Positions 7,189 to 15,700 of a DNA stretch of 64,000 bases are shown one piece after another (the stretch's first letter is position 1; each line of letters begins with the position of its first letter). Source of the DNA: Candidatus Microthrix parvicella Bio17-1 (lineage in GTDB: Bacteria > Actinomycetota > Acidimicrobiia > Acidimicrobiales > Microtrichaceae); assembly GCF_000299415.1 (NCBI RefSeq), contig NZ_AMPG01000001.1, forward strand, positions 1,612,001 to 1,676,000, written 5' to 3'. The notes below the pieces were generated by a model that was not told the DNA's origin, did no database searches, and saw only the letters and a program-made list of their open reading frames with translations. The position numbers and the translations under genes were made by a program.

Positions 7189-7959
7189 TCATTCGTTTCG
7201 TTCCACGAGGGTTGCCAGCCTCTCTAATGCCCGTTTGATCAAACGCGAAACATGCATTTGGCTGACGCCCACCCGTTCGGCGATGTCGCTCTGGTTGAGT
7301 TCCTCAAAAAATCGCATCTCCAAGATGGTGCGCTCACGGTCGGGCAGCCGCTCAAGCAGACCCTCTACCAAGATGCGATCGACGCCGTGCTGAATGCCCA
7401 CATCACCAACCGCCGGGTCGGGTGCCCCTTCGGGACGACCCTCCAGGCTGTTGGGCCGGAACATGCGTCTGGCTTCCAACACCTCGTCCACCGTCTCAGC
7501 CGGGAGGTCGGCCTCCGCAGCAACCTCCGCCACCGTCGGGCTACGATCCAGGCGGGCGGTCAACGCCTCCTCCGCCTGGCGCACCCGGGGCATCAGATCC
7601 TTGACGCCACGCGACACCTTGGAGCCCCACGCGTGATCGCGGAAGTGACGTTTGATCTCACCCACCGCGGTCGGCACCGCGTAGCTTTCAAAACTGCCGC
7701 CCCGGTCGGGCGAGTAGCGATCAAGCGCTTTGAGGATGCCGAAGGAGGCCACCTGCGCCAGGTCGTCACGGCTCTCGCCCCGATTGGCAAACCGGGCGGC
7801 CAGGTTCTGGGCCATCTGCTGGTAACGCTCGGCCAGCTCGGCTCGAACGTTGTCGGCGCGGTCTGCGATCCACCACTCGAGTAGCTGCTCGTTGTCGGCC
7901 CGCCGCAGCTCGGCCCTGCTTCGGCGCTCCGACCGGGTCGCCGAGGCCCGGCTGGTCAT
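7189..7959 (-). CDS. sigF: RNA polymerase sigma factor, SigB/SigF family
   Basis: 256 aa, group 3 sigma-70. Region 2 includes LAARFANRGESRDDLAQVAS, FGILKALDRYSPDRGGSFESYA and IKRHFRDHAW. Region 3 follows at about residues 125-175, and region 4 has LPDRERTILEMRF and VGVSQMHVSRLIKRAL. The ATG at 7959 overlaps the rsbW-like stop by 4 nt; a longer Arg-rich upstream frame is an artefact. It is held inactive by the co-encoded RsbW-like protein and released by the RsbV-like one (family knowledge). It probably recognises GGTTT/GGGTA promoters, two of which are seen nearby. Confidence 0.9.
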   Translation of the reverse strand: MTSRASATRSERRSRAELRRADNEQLLEWWIADRADNVRAELAERYQQMAQNLAARFANRGESRDDLAQVASFGILKALDRYSPDRGGSFESYAVPTAVGEIKRHFRDHAWGSKVSRGVKDLMPRVRQAEEALTARLDRSPTVAEVAAEADLPAETVDEVLEARRMFRPNSLEGRPEGAPDPAVGDVGIQHGVDRILVEGLLERLPDRERTILEMRFFEELNQSDIAERVGVSQMHVSRLIKRALERLATLVERNE

Positions 7960-8411
7960 CCGACGTTCGCGTCGGCGTCGACCGCGGCGGCGAGGGGCCA
8001 CCGGAACGTCAACGAGGCGCCCGTGTCCAACAACCGAAAGTCGACGTCGTCGGCCAGCGAACCCAGAACCAGTTGCGCCAACTCGTCCACCTGGGGGTCG
8101 TCGCAACGACCGCCCGTCAGCCGTGAATCAAAGGTCATGGAGTCCGAGCCGACCACAATGGTGATCTCCACCCGTCCGTCCGTCGTCGCATGCCCCACCA
8201 GGATGGCGCAGGCTTCGCCCACAGCAATACGCAGGTCTTCGATGTCATCGATGGAGGCGTCAACCGACCCGGCCACCGCCGCAGACACCAGGCGGGCCAG
8301 GCGAACCGGCTGAGGCCGGGCGGGGAAGCCCAGCGTGATGGGACCGTTGATGGCCGAGCGCACGCTGCGTTCCCCCAACGTGGTCGCGTCGATCTCGTCG
8401 GTGCCCAACAT
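7956..8411 (-). CDS. rsbW: Anti-sigma factor, RsbW-like serine kinase
   Basis: 151 aa. The HATPase_c fold has IDDIEDLRIAVGEACAILVGHA as the N-box helix. The G-box region is divergent, as is usual in SigF anti-sigma factors of Actinobacteria (UsfX/RsbW). In the operon it sits between an RsbV-like antagonist (3-nt gap) and sigF (4-nt overlap), the classical partner-switch order. It binds SigF and phosphorylates the antagonist (family role). Confidence 0.82.
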   Translation of the reverse strand: MLGTDEIDATTLGERSVRSAINGPITLGFPARPQPVRLARLVSAAVAGSVDASIDDIEDLRIAVGEACAILVGHATTDGRVEITIVVGSDSMTFDSRLTGGRCDDPQVDELAQLVLGSLADDVDFRLLDTGASLTFRWPLAAAVDADANVG

Positions 8412-8414
8412 GAC

Positions 8415-8741
8415 TCAGTCCTTCGGTTCAATCGTGAAGTGGTCCAGCACTCCGGCCACCTCCAGCAGGCGAACCGTCGAATGCTGGGGTGATCGCAGGG
8501 TGACCGAATCGTTACGGTCACCGAAGCGCTGGCGTGCCAACAACAGGGAACGCAGGCCCGAGGAGTCGATGAAGCCCACCGAACTCAAGTCGAAGCTCAG
8601 GCTGTCGGCGCCATTCTGGGCCACCTCATCCACCGCAGCCTCCACAACGGGTGCCGACGTCATATCCATCTCGCCATCAAGAACCAACACCACGTCACCT
8701 CCCGACCGCTCTTGCACGACCGTAAACTCGTTACCTGCCAT
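8415..8741 (-). CDS. rsbV: Anti-anti-sigma factor, STAS domain (RsbV-like)
   Basis: 108 aa from the ATG at 8741 (GGAG 7 nt upstream). It is one STAS domain with the phosphorylation motif FIDSSGLRSLLLA (conserved Ser) and DGEMDMTSAPVVEAAVDEV. Unphosphorylated protein sequesters the RsbW-like kinase to free SigF (family role). It is the first gene of the operon, with a SigF-type promoter directly upstream, implying positive autoregulation. An insertion sequence lies immediately beyond that promoter. Confidence 0.85.
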   Translation of the reverse strand: MAGNEFTVVQERSGGDVVLVLDGEMDMTSAPVVEAAVDEVAQNGADSLSFDLSSVGFIDSSGLRSLLLARQRFGDRNDSVTLRSPQHSTVRLLEVAGVLDHFTIEPKD

Positions 8742-8757
8742 CTCGTACTCCAGTGGG

Positions 8758-8784
8758 GTACCCGAATCATCACCCGGACCAAAC
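8758..8784 (-). promoter_or_regulatory. SigF-type promoter of the rsbV-rsbW-sigF operon
   Basis: Minus strand AGTTT (GTTT at 8784-8781), 17-nt spacer, GGGTAC (8763-8758). The ATG of rsbV is 16 nt after the -10 box, so the leader is short and contains the GGAG. The -35 box ends only 4 bp from the insertion-sequence duplication at 8789. Confidence 0.6.
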
Positions 8785-8788
8785 TTCC

Positions 8789-11136
8789 GGACTCCAGGAC
8801 TCCTGACCCGGTGAGGTGAGATTTGTTGGTGTGGCGGGGGTTTGGGCTTGTTTTGTCGCGGCATAAGTGCGATAATAGGAGCAAGGGTTCACGGCGTTTG
8901 GCGGGTGCGATGGCGGTCACGGTTTCAGGCAGGGAATGGGCCATGGCGCCGTTGCCGATGGGTCCTGGGGGGTCGATACCGGTCGGACCGGGTGTGGATG
9001 TTCTGATCGACGAGGATGGTGCCGGGTCGGTGTTCTTGTGGGGGATGGCGGCCTGGTATTGGGCGGCCGGTGACGACTCGGCGAGACGTTTGGCGGCGGT
9101 CCAGTTGGTGAACGCCCAACACGCATCTCAGCGTGCTGTTGCTGAGGTTCTGGGTTTAAACGAGTCGACGTTGTGGCGGTGGCGTAATGACTACAAGGAG
9201 GCCGGGACCGGCGCGTTGGTCAACGAACCGAAGGGCCCGAAGGGCCCGTGGAAGCTGACCGATGACATGGCCGAGTCGATCGTTTCCAAGCGCGCAGGCG
9301 GGGCATCGTTGCGGGATATCGCTGACCGTCACGGTGTTTCGACTGACACGGTCCGTCGGGCTTTGGCCTCCAAACAGACCCCCGAACCAGAACCCGAACC
9401 CGAACCCGAACCCGGGTCGGGGTCGGGGCGGGTGTTGGTGCCGTTGGCTCGCCCGGAGGGCCGTGAGACCGAACGCCAAGCGGCCCGCCGTGGCGCGCTG
9501 GCCGGAGCGGCACCGGTGATTTGTGAGGGTGCGAGCCTGCCGTTGGCCGGTGCGTTGGTGATCTTGCCGGCGTTGGCGGCGACCGGGCTGTTGGACGCGA
9601 TGGACACCGTGTTCAAACCTGTGAAGGCGGCGTTCTATGGGATGCGGTCGTTGGTGTTGACCCTGGTGTTCGCCAGCTTGGTCGGCGAACCCAGAGCCGA
9701 GGGGCTGACACGCCTGAACCCGGTCGATTTGGGCAGATTGTTGGGATTGGATCGGGCACCGGAGGTTCGTCGGGTCCGCCAACGGATGGCCGCCCTCGGT
9801 GAACAGAACCGCGGCGATGAGCTCTTCAAGGCGCTCGCTGACCGGCATGTCAACAACAACCCTGAGGCGTGTGGGGTGTTCTATGTCGACGGGCACGTCC
9901 GCGCCTACCACGGCCAGTCGAAAGTCCCGAAAGCCCATGTTGCACGGATCCGGATGTCGATGCCCGCCGAGTTGGACACATGGATCTCAGATGGCCGTGG
10001 GGACGGGATCCTGGTCTGGCAGGCCGAACCCGGCGCGTCGCTGGTCGGCGAACTGAAACGGGTCGCAACCGAGATCCGCGAACTGGTCGGCCCCAACCGG
10101 CGGCCGACGATCATCTTTGATCGGGGTGGCTGGTCCCCGGCACTGTTCGCACAACTCGACGCGGCCGGGTTCGACATCGCGACCTACCGCAAATACAAGG
10201 TCACCCCAGAACCCCGTAACCGGTTCACAGAACACCAACTCGTTGACGATCTGGGTCGGACCCAGACCTACCTCCTCGCCGACCGGGACGTCCGACTCGC
10301 GTACACCCACAACAAAACCAAACGCCGGTTCGATTGCCGTCAGATCGTCCGCCTCGACCCCACATCCGGGCATCAAACCCAGATCATCACCACACGCACC
10401 GACCCCGACCCCGCCCCACTCGCATACGCCATGTTCTCCCGCTGGCGACAAGAGAACTTCTTTCGCTACATGCGAGCCCACTACGGGCTCGAAGCGCTCG
10501 ACACCTACACCACCATCGGCGACAACCCGGAACGGACTGTCCCCAACCCGGCCAAAAAGGCGGCAGCGAAACACATCCGGCAAGCCAAAACCGAGCTCGC
10601 CGAAGCCGAAGCCATCGAAGGCCGCGCACACCTCAGCCCCGGCCGGACCCCAGCCGGTGACCGGATCGTCGCCGACGCCCTCGACATCCAACGGACCGAA
10701 CTCGCCGACCTCAAAACCGCTGCACGGGCCATCCCCGTCCGCGTGCCCGTCACCGACATCACCCCCGCTGCCGCCCGCCTCAACGACAACACCAAACGCA
10801 TCCACGACGCCATCCGCATGGCCACCTACAACGCCGAAACCGCCCTCGCCCGACTCCTCGCCCCCCACTACAACCGGGCCAACCACGAAGCCCGCAGCCT
10901 CCTCCACGAAATCTTCACCAGCCCCGCCGACATCCACACCCACAACAACAAGCTCCACATCACCATCGCACCGCTCTCCAACCCCCGCCGAACCCGAGCA
11001 CTCCAAGCACTCTGCGACGACCTCACCGCCACCCAAACCCTCTACCCCGGCACCAACCTCACCCTCACCTACACCACCAAAAACCCCTGACCCCCCATGC
11101 ACCAACTATCCGCGTGGGTCAGGAGTCCTGGACTCC
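8789..11136 (+). mobile_element. Complete insertion sequence, 2.3 kb, with 7-bp direct duplication
   Basis: Perfect 14-bp terminal inverted repeats AGGACTCCTGACCC lie at 8796-8809 and 11116-11129. They are flanked on both sides by the direct repeat GGACTCC (8789-8795 and 11130-11136), read as a target duplication. Because the repeat is itself near-palindromic, a 17-bp inverted repeat without duplication is an alternative reading. One transposase gene fills most of it. Target: the gap between the PLP-enzyme gene and the rsbV-sigF operon. Confidence 0.82.
8910..11090 (+). CDS. DDE-type transposase of the 2.3-kb insertion sequence
   Basis: About 726 aa. An N-terminal helix-turn-helix pair (SQRAVAEVLGLNESTLWRWR and SLRDIADRHGVSTDTVRRAL) is followed by a Pro-Glu repeat linker near residue 155. 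The likely catalytic triad is Asp in FYVDGHVRAYHG (about residue 327), Asp in IIFDRGGWSP (about 404) and Glu in RWRQENFFRYM (about 515). The C-terminus is helical and rich in Lys/Ala/Thr. The start is uncertain (ATG 8910 or 8943). I cannot name the IS family, but the frame is intact. Confidence 0.85.
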   Translation: MAVTVSGREWAMAPLPMGPGGSIPVGPGVDVLIDEDGAGSVFLWGMAAWYWAAGDDSARRLAAVQLVNAQHASQRAVAEVLGLNESTLWRWRNDYKEAGTGALVNEPKGPKGPWKLTDDMAESIVSKRAGGASLRDIADRHGVSTDTVRRALASKQTPEPEPEPEPEPGSGSGRVLVPLARPEGRETERQAARRGALAGAAPVICEGASLPLAGALVILPALAATGLLDAMDTVFKPVKAAFYGMRSLVLTLVFASLVGEPRAEGLTRLNPVDLGRLLGLDRAPEVRRVRQRMAALGEQNRGDELFKALADRHVNNNPEACGVFYVDGHVRAYHGQSKVPKAHVARIRMSMPAELDTWISDGRGDGILVWQAEPGASLVGELKRVATEIRELVGPNRRPTIIFDRGGWSPALFAQLDAAGFDIATYRKYKVTPEPRNRFTEHQLVDDLGRTQTYLLADRDVRLAYTHNKTKRRFDCRQIVRLDPTSGHQTQIITTRTDPDPAPLAYAMFSRWRQENFFRYMRAHYGLEALDTYTTIGDNPERTVPNPAKKAAAKHIRQAKTELAEAEAIEGRAHLSPGRTPAGDRIVADALDIQRTELADLKTAARAIPVRVPVTDITPAAARLNDNTKRIHDAIRMATYNAETALARLLAPHYNRANHEARSLLHEIFTSPADIHTHNNKLHITIAPLSNPRRTRALQALCDDLTATQTLYPGTNLTLTYTTKNP

Positions 11137-11176
11137 ATAACGTACCCAATTCGGGCGGCTGCCCCCATGCCGATCG

Positions 11177-12271
11177 CTACAACGACCCCACGAGGTCGGA
11201 CCACAGGTCATCGACGTTCTCGCAGCCCACGCTGAGTCGGATCAGGGTGGGAGGGATGCGTTCCTGCCCGGCGATGGCCGCCCTGCGCTCCATCGTCGAC
11301 TCGACGCCTCCCAGGCTGGTGGCGTGGTTAATCAGCTCGACTCGGGCGCACACGTCGGCCGCGTGGTCGCCGTCCCCGGTTGTCTCAAACGACAGCATCG
11401 CCCCAAACCCGGCCATGAACCGCTTGGCGACCTCATGAGTGGGGTGGGCGGGCAGCCCGGGGTAGAGCACTCGGGTGACACCGCCGTGGGCATCAAGGCG
11501 CAACGCCAACTCCATGGCGTTGTCCTGGGCCCGCTCCAGGCGAAGCCCCAGGGTGCGTGCGCCCCGCACGGTGAGGAAGGCCTCCATGGCGCCGATGGTG
11601 GCCCCGTAGATCAGGCGACGATCGACAAACTCGGCGTACAGGTCGTCGTCACGAGTGATCAGCACTCCGGCCAGCAGGTCGGAGTGCCCGCCGATGAACT
11701 TGGTGGCCGAGTGCATCACCACGTCGGCGCCATAGTCGAGGGGAAGCTGAAGTAGCGGGGTGGCGAACGTGCTGTCGACGACGACCAGGGCGCCTTCCGG
11801 CCGCGGCGCACCGCAGATGGCGGGGAGGTCGGCGACGGTCATCAACGGGTTCTCCGGCGACTCCACCCACACCAGGTCGCTGACCGCAAGGGCATCGAGC
11901 CAAGCGGCCGTGTCTGCCTGATCGAGTCGATCGACGTGCCAGCGGCCCTGGGATTCGCCTTCGGCGAGGATGCCGGCGACACCGTGGTAGGGGTCGGTTG
12001 GCGCGGCGATGCGGGCTCCCACCGGCAGACGGCCAAACACCGCCGCTGCGGCCGCCATCCCCGAGGCGAAGGCCAGCGCGCTGCCCTTCTCCAAACCACC
12101 CACCAGCTCCTCGAGCGCATCGGTGGTGGTGGTGCCGTGGGTACGGCTGTAGAGCCGCTCGTCGGGCAGATAAAAGTTTGACGCCAATTCTGGCGACACG
12201 TTGAGCGGATCACCGGGGGTGCGGGTTCGACCCCCGCCCACCAGCCAGCTTTGAGGCGTCCAGTTGGTCAT
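11177..12271 (-). CDS. Cys/Met metabolism PLP-dependent enzyme (cystathionine gamma-synthase/lyase family)
   Basis: 364 aa. The PLP lysine is in MHSATKFIGGHSD, with VVVDSTFATPLLQLPLDYGADVV before it, the family signature. FASGMAAAAAV binds phosphate and RTHGTTTTDALEEL is the N-terminal motif. The C-terminal domain has HATSLGGVESTMERR and IRLSVGCEN. It could be cystathionine gamma-synthase, a lyase or methionine gamma-lyase; sequence alone does not decide. It is slightly shorter than the usual 380-400 aa. It ends 41 bp from the insertion sequence. Confidence 0.85.
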   Translation of the reverse strand: MTNWTPQSWLVGGGRTRTPGDPLNVSPELASNFYLPDERLYSRTHGTTTTDALEELVGGLEKGSALAFASGMAAAAAVFGRLPVGARIAAPTDPYHGVAGILAEGESQGRWHVDRLDQADTAAWLDALAVSDLVWVESPENPLMTVADLPAICGAPRPEGALVVVDSTFATPLLQLPLDYGADVVMHSATKFIGGHSDLLAGVLITRDDDLYAEFVDRRLIYGATIGAMEAFLTVRGARTLGLRLERAQDNAMELALRLDAHGGVTRVLYPGLPAHPTHEVAKRFMAGFGAMLSFETTGDGDHAADVCARVELINHATSLGGVESTMERRAAIAGQERIPPTLIRLSVGCENVDDLWSDLVGSL

Positions 12272-12381
12272 AGGTCGACACTACGACCGCAAGCTCCCCC
12301 GCCGTTCAAATTCATCCAGCAGCTCTTCGCGTCGGCATCGAGCGGGGCACCCACCACCGACACCCAAGCCATCGCTGCGCA

Positions 12382-12588
12382 ATGGCCGAGCAGAACGACG
12401 CCAAGGTGATCGGGCCTGGATCTGCCGGATCCGGCGCCCGGCCGATACCCGGACCCCCTCAACGAGACCCGGTGGAACTGCTGAGCGAACTCGTCACCAT
12501 GAAGGATCGCGGGCTGCTGAGTGACGCCGAGTTCGCCGAACGGAAGGCCCGGATACTCGGCAAGTGGTTGCTACTTCCGAACTTGTAA
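12382..12588 (+). CDS. SHOCT-domain small protein
   Basis: 68 aa. The last 40 residues carry DPVELLSELVTMKDRGLLSDAEFAERKARIL, a textbook SHOCT (short C-terminal) domain, usually an oligomerisation or tether module. The N-terminus is Gly/Pro-rich. No clear RBS precedes the ATG, so a slightly different start is possible. It stands alone between a minus-strand PLP enzyme and a large secreted protease. Confidence 0.65.
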   Translation: MAEQNDAKVIGPGSAGSGARPIPGPPQRDPVELLSELVTMKDRGLLSDAEFAERKARILGKWLLLPNL

Positions 12589-12702
12589 GTTCGTCATTTG
12601 CTCCACGCCACGCCGAGGCCCTTACTGAAGTAACCTCACCCGATGGTCGTGCCCCGTCAGTCGGGTTGCGGTCGGAATTCTGGTACCGACCCCGGAGGCA
12701 GC

Positions 12703-15700
12703 ATGAGTCCGCGCATTTACCCGGTAGCGGCTGCGCTCGCGCTGCTCGCCACCTCGTTTGTCGTCATTCCCGCTGAAGCGGGCGCACAGCAGGGCGAGCC
12801 GGTCCCCAGCGCTGCGCCAACGACGGGGGATGAGGCCATCGAGGCCCTCGGTGCCGGACTTCCTCAGGCCGCCAGTGACGCCGGTTTGTCACCGGCAGAG
12901 CTGACCGACCGGTTCACGACCGATCCGTCGCTGCAAGCCACGCCGGACGGCATCCTCACCTACGACGACCCCGCCCCACCCGCCCCACCCCAGGCCAGGA
13001 CCGGTGAGACCGATTCCGCAGCGTTCGTGCCAGGATCCACGTTCAACCTCAGCTCCAAACCCGGTGCAAATCGAACGATTTACCTCGACTTCCTCGGCGG
13101 CACGGTCACCGACACCTACTGGAATGCCACTTACACGGGAGGCGCCCCGATCGTGGTTCCGCCCTGGGACATCGACGGCAACAGCGCCACGCTGTCGATC
13201 GCCGAGCAGAAGATCATTCAGACCGCCTGGCACGTGGTAGCGGAAGACTTCGCTCCGTGGGACGTCAACGTCACGACTGCAAACCCCGGTCTCGCCGCCC
13301 TCGAGCGGACGAATGCGGCCGACCAGGTATTTGGTCAACGGGTCATGTATTCCAATTCGAATCATGGGATGTGCACGGGTTGCGCGGGGGTGGCGATCAT
13401 TGGTGCCTTTGATGCCACCGGCAGCTACCTCGGCCCGGCGTGGGCCTTCACGGACACGCTCTACGGTGAGCCGAAGTACTACGGCGATGTCTCAAGCCAC
13501 GAGCTTGGGCACACGTTCACCCTCGGCCACGACGGCACTTCGGGAGCGGCCTACTACGCGGGCCATGACGACTGGAGTCCGATTATGGGCTCCACTGCAT
13601 GGCGCCCGATCGTCCAGTGGTCGAAGGGGGAGTACGACGACGCCAACCGGCAGGAGGACGATCTCTCGCTGATCGCGGCGAACGGGGTCGACCTCAAGCC
13701 CGATGACCATGGCGACACGCTCGCCACAGGAACCCCGATCACGCCGGCCACACCGGTGAAGGGGCTGATCAACACCTCCGCCGACATCGACCAGTTCACC
13801 TTTGATGGTTCCGGTCCGTTTACAGCGTCGCTGTCGCTCTGGGACGAGCATCCAAACCTCGATGCCCGACTTCGGCTTTTGAACAGCGCCGGCTCTCAAG
13901 TCGCCGCCTCCGACCCGCAGAAGCTCGGCGCGCCCTCCCTCTCCGTGCCGTCCCTCGCCGGCGGCCGTTATTCCATCGAGGTCGACGGTGTCGGGTGGGG
14001 CGACCCGCTCGGCACGGGCTACACCGACTACGGAAGCCTCGGTGCCTACGCCCTGAGCACAAGCTTCAACCAAGCACCGATCGCAAACGGCACCATCACC
14101 CCGACCACGGTTCAGTACCAAGGCACCCTCTCCTACAACGCCTCGCTCTCCAGCGATCCTGACGGCACGATCACGGCCTACAACTGGAACTTCGGTGACG
14201 GCACAACGAGCACCTCTGCGAGCGGCACCAAGGCCTACTCGGCGCCCGGGAGCTACACCGCCACCCTGAAGGTGACCGATAACAAGGGTGCCACCGGCAC
14301 CAAGACGTTCGCGGTCACCGTCAACGAGCCCGAAGCGGTCGATGACACCGCCGCCACCACCGAACATGGAATCGTCTCGGTGTTCGTGCTCGCCAACGAC
14401 ATTCCCTCACCGGCGCCGTCCGCCACCATTGCTGCAATCACCCAACCGGCCAAAGGCTCGGCGTCGATCTTCTCGATGCCATCGAAAGGAATTCGCTTCG
14501 ATGCCGGGACCGACTTTGACGGTCTCGACACCGGGGAGACCGAAGATGCAACGTTCACCTACACGCGCCAGCAGGACGGCTACACCGACACCGCAACGGT
14601 GACCGTGACGGTGTCCGGTGAGAACGATGCACCGGTTGCCGCCGACAGCTCCAAAACGACCGACGAGGACACGGCGTTGACGTTCGCTGCGCCGATGTCC
14701 GATGTTGATGTCGAGCCGCTGACGATCACCAAGACCACCCAGCCATCGGCGGGCTCGGTCACCATCTCGGGCACCAACCTTGTCTTTAACCCGGGCAACG
14801 ATTTCCAAGCGCTCAGGGCAGGCCAAACGAGTCAGGTGACGTTTACCTACACCGCCAGTGATGGCGACCTCACCGCGACCGGCACCATCACCGTCACCGT
14901 CACCGGACTCAACGATTCACCCGTCGCAGTGAACGACACCGCAGCCACCCCGCAGGGGACGTCGGCGTCGCTCGATCCCACAATAAACGACATCGACCCC
15001 GAAGGTGATTCGCTTGGGGTAGCGAGCGTCAGCGCTCCCAATGCCGGCTCCGCGACCCGGGTCTCGCCCCATGAGGTCCGGTTCACACCGAGCCCGGCCG
15101 ACAATGCACTCGACGACGGCGAGTCCGCCAACCGAACCTTCGACTATGTCGTGACCGACGGTGCGGCCTCCGACACCGGGACTGTGACCGTGACCGTCAC
15201 CGGGGTCAATGACCGCCCGGTCGCCGCCAACGGTTCCAAGACGACCGACGAGGACACGGTGTTGACGTTTGCGGCACCGATGTCCGACGTTGATGTCGAG
15301 CCGCTGACGATCACCAAGACCACCCAGCCATCGGCCGGGTCGGTCACCATCTCGGGCACCAACCTTGTTTTCAACCCGGGCAACGCTTTCCAAGCGCTCG
15401 GGGGAGGCCAAACACAGCAGGTGAGCTTCACCTACACCGCCACCGACGGCGACCTCACCGATACCGGCACTATCACGATCACCGTGACCGGAGTCAACGA
15501 TGCTCCCGTGGCAGCAAATGACAGCTACTCGGCGGTCGCCGGTCAGGGGTTGACATTCGATCCGGTCACAGGCCACGGGGCCGATACCGACGTGGACACC
15601 GCTGTTTCCACGTTGACCGTGCCTGCCCTCCCCAGCGGCGGAACCGGGACCATCTCCCGAGTTGGCGCCACCGGGTTCACCTACAACCCGCCGCCAGCGG

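Noticed and set aside
9384-9420. Short tandem CCCGAA-type repeat, possible CRISPR or satellite
   Set aside because: It encodes the Pro-Glu linker of the transposase in frame. There are no spacers, and no cas genes occur in the window.
9987-11105. Long open frame on the minus strand opposite the IS transposase
   Set aside because: Gly/Val-rich shadow of the GC-biased transposase codons, with no RBS or recognisable motif. The plus-strand frame has clear HTH and DDE signatures.
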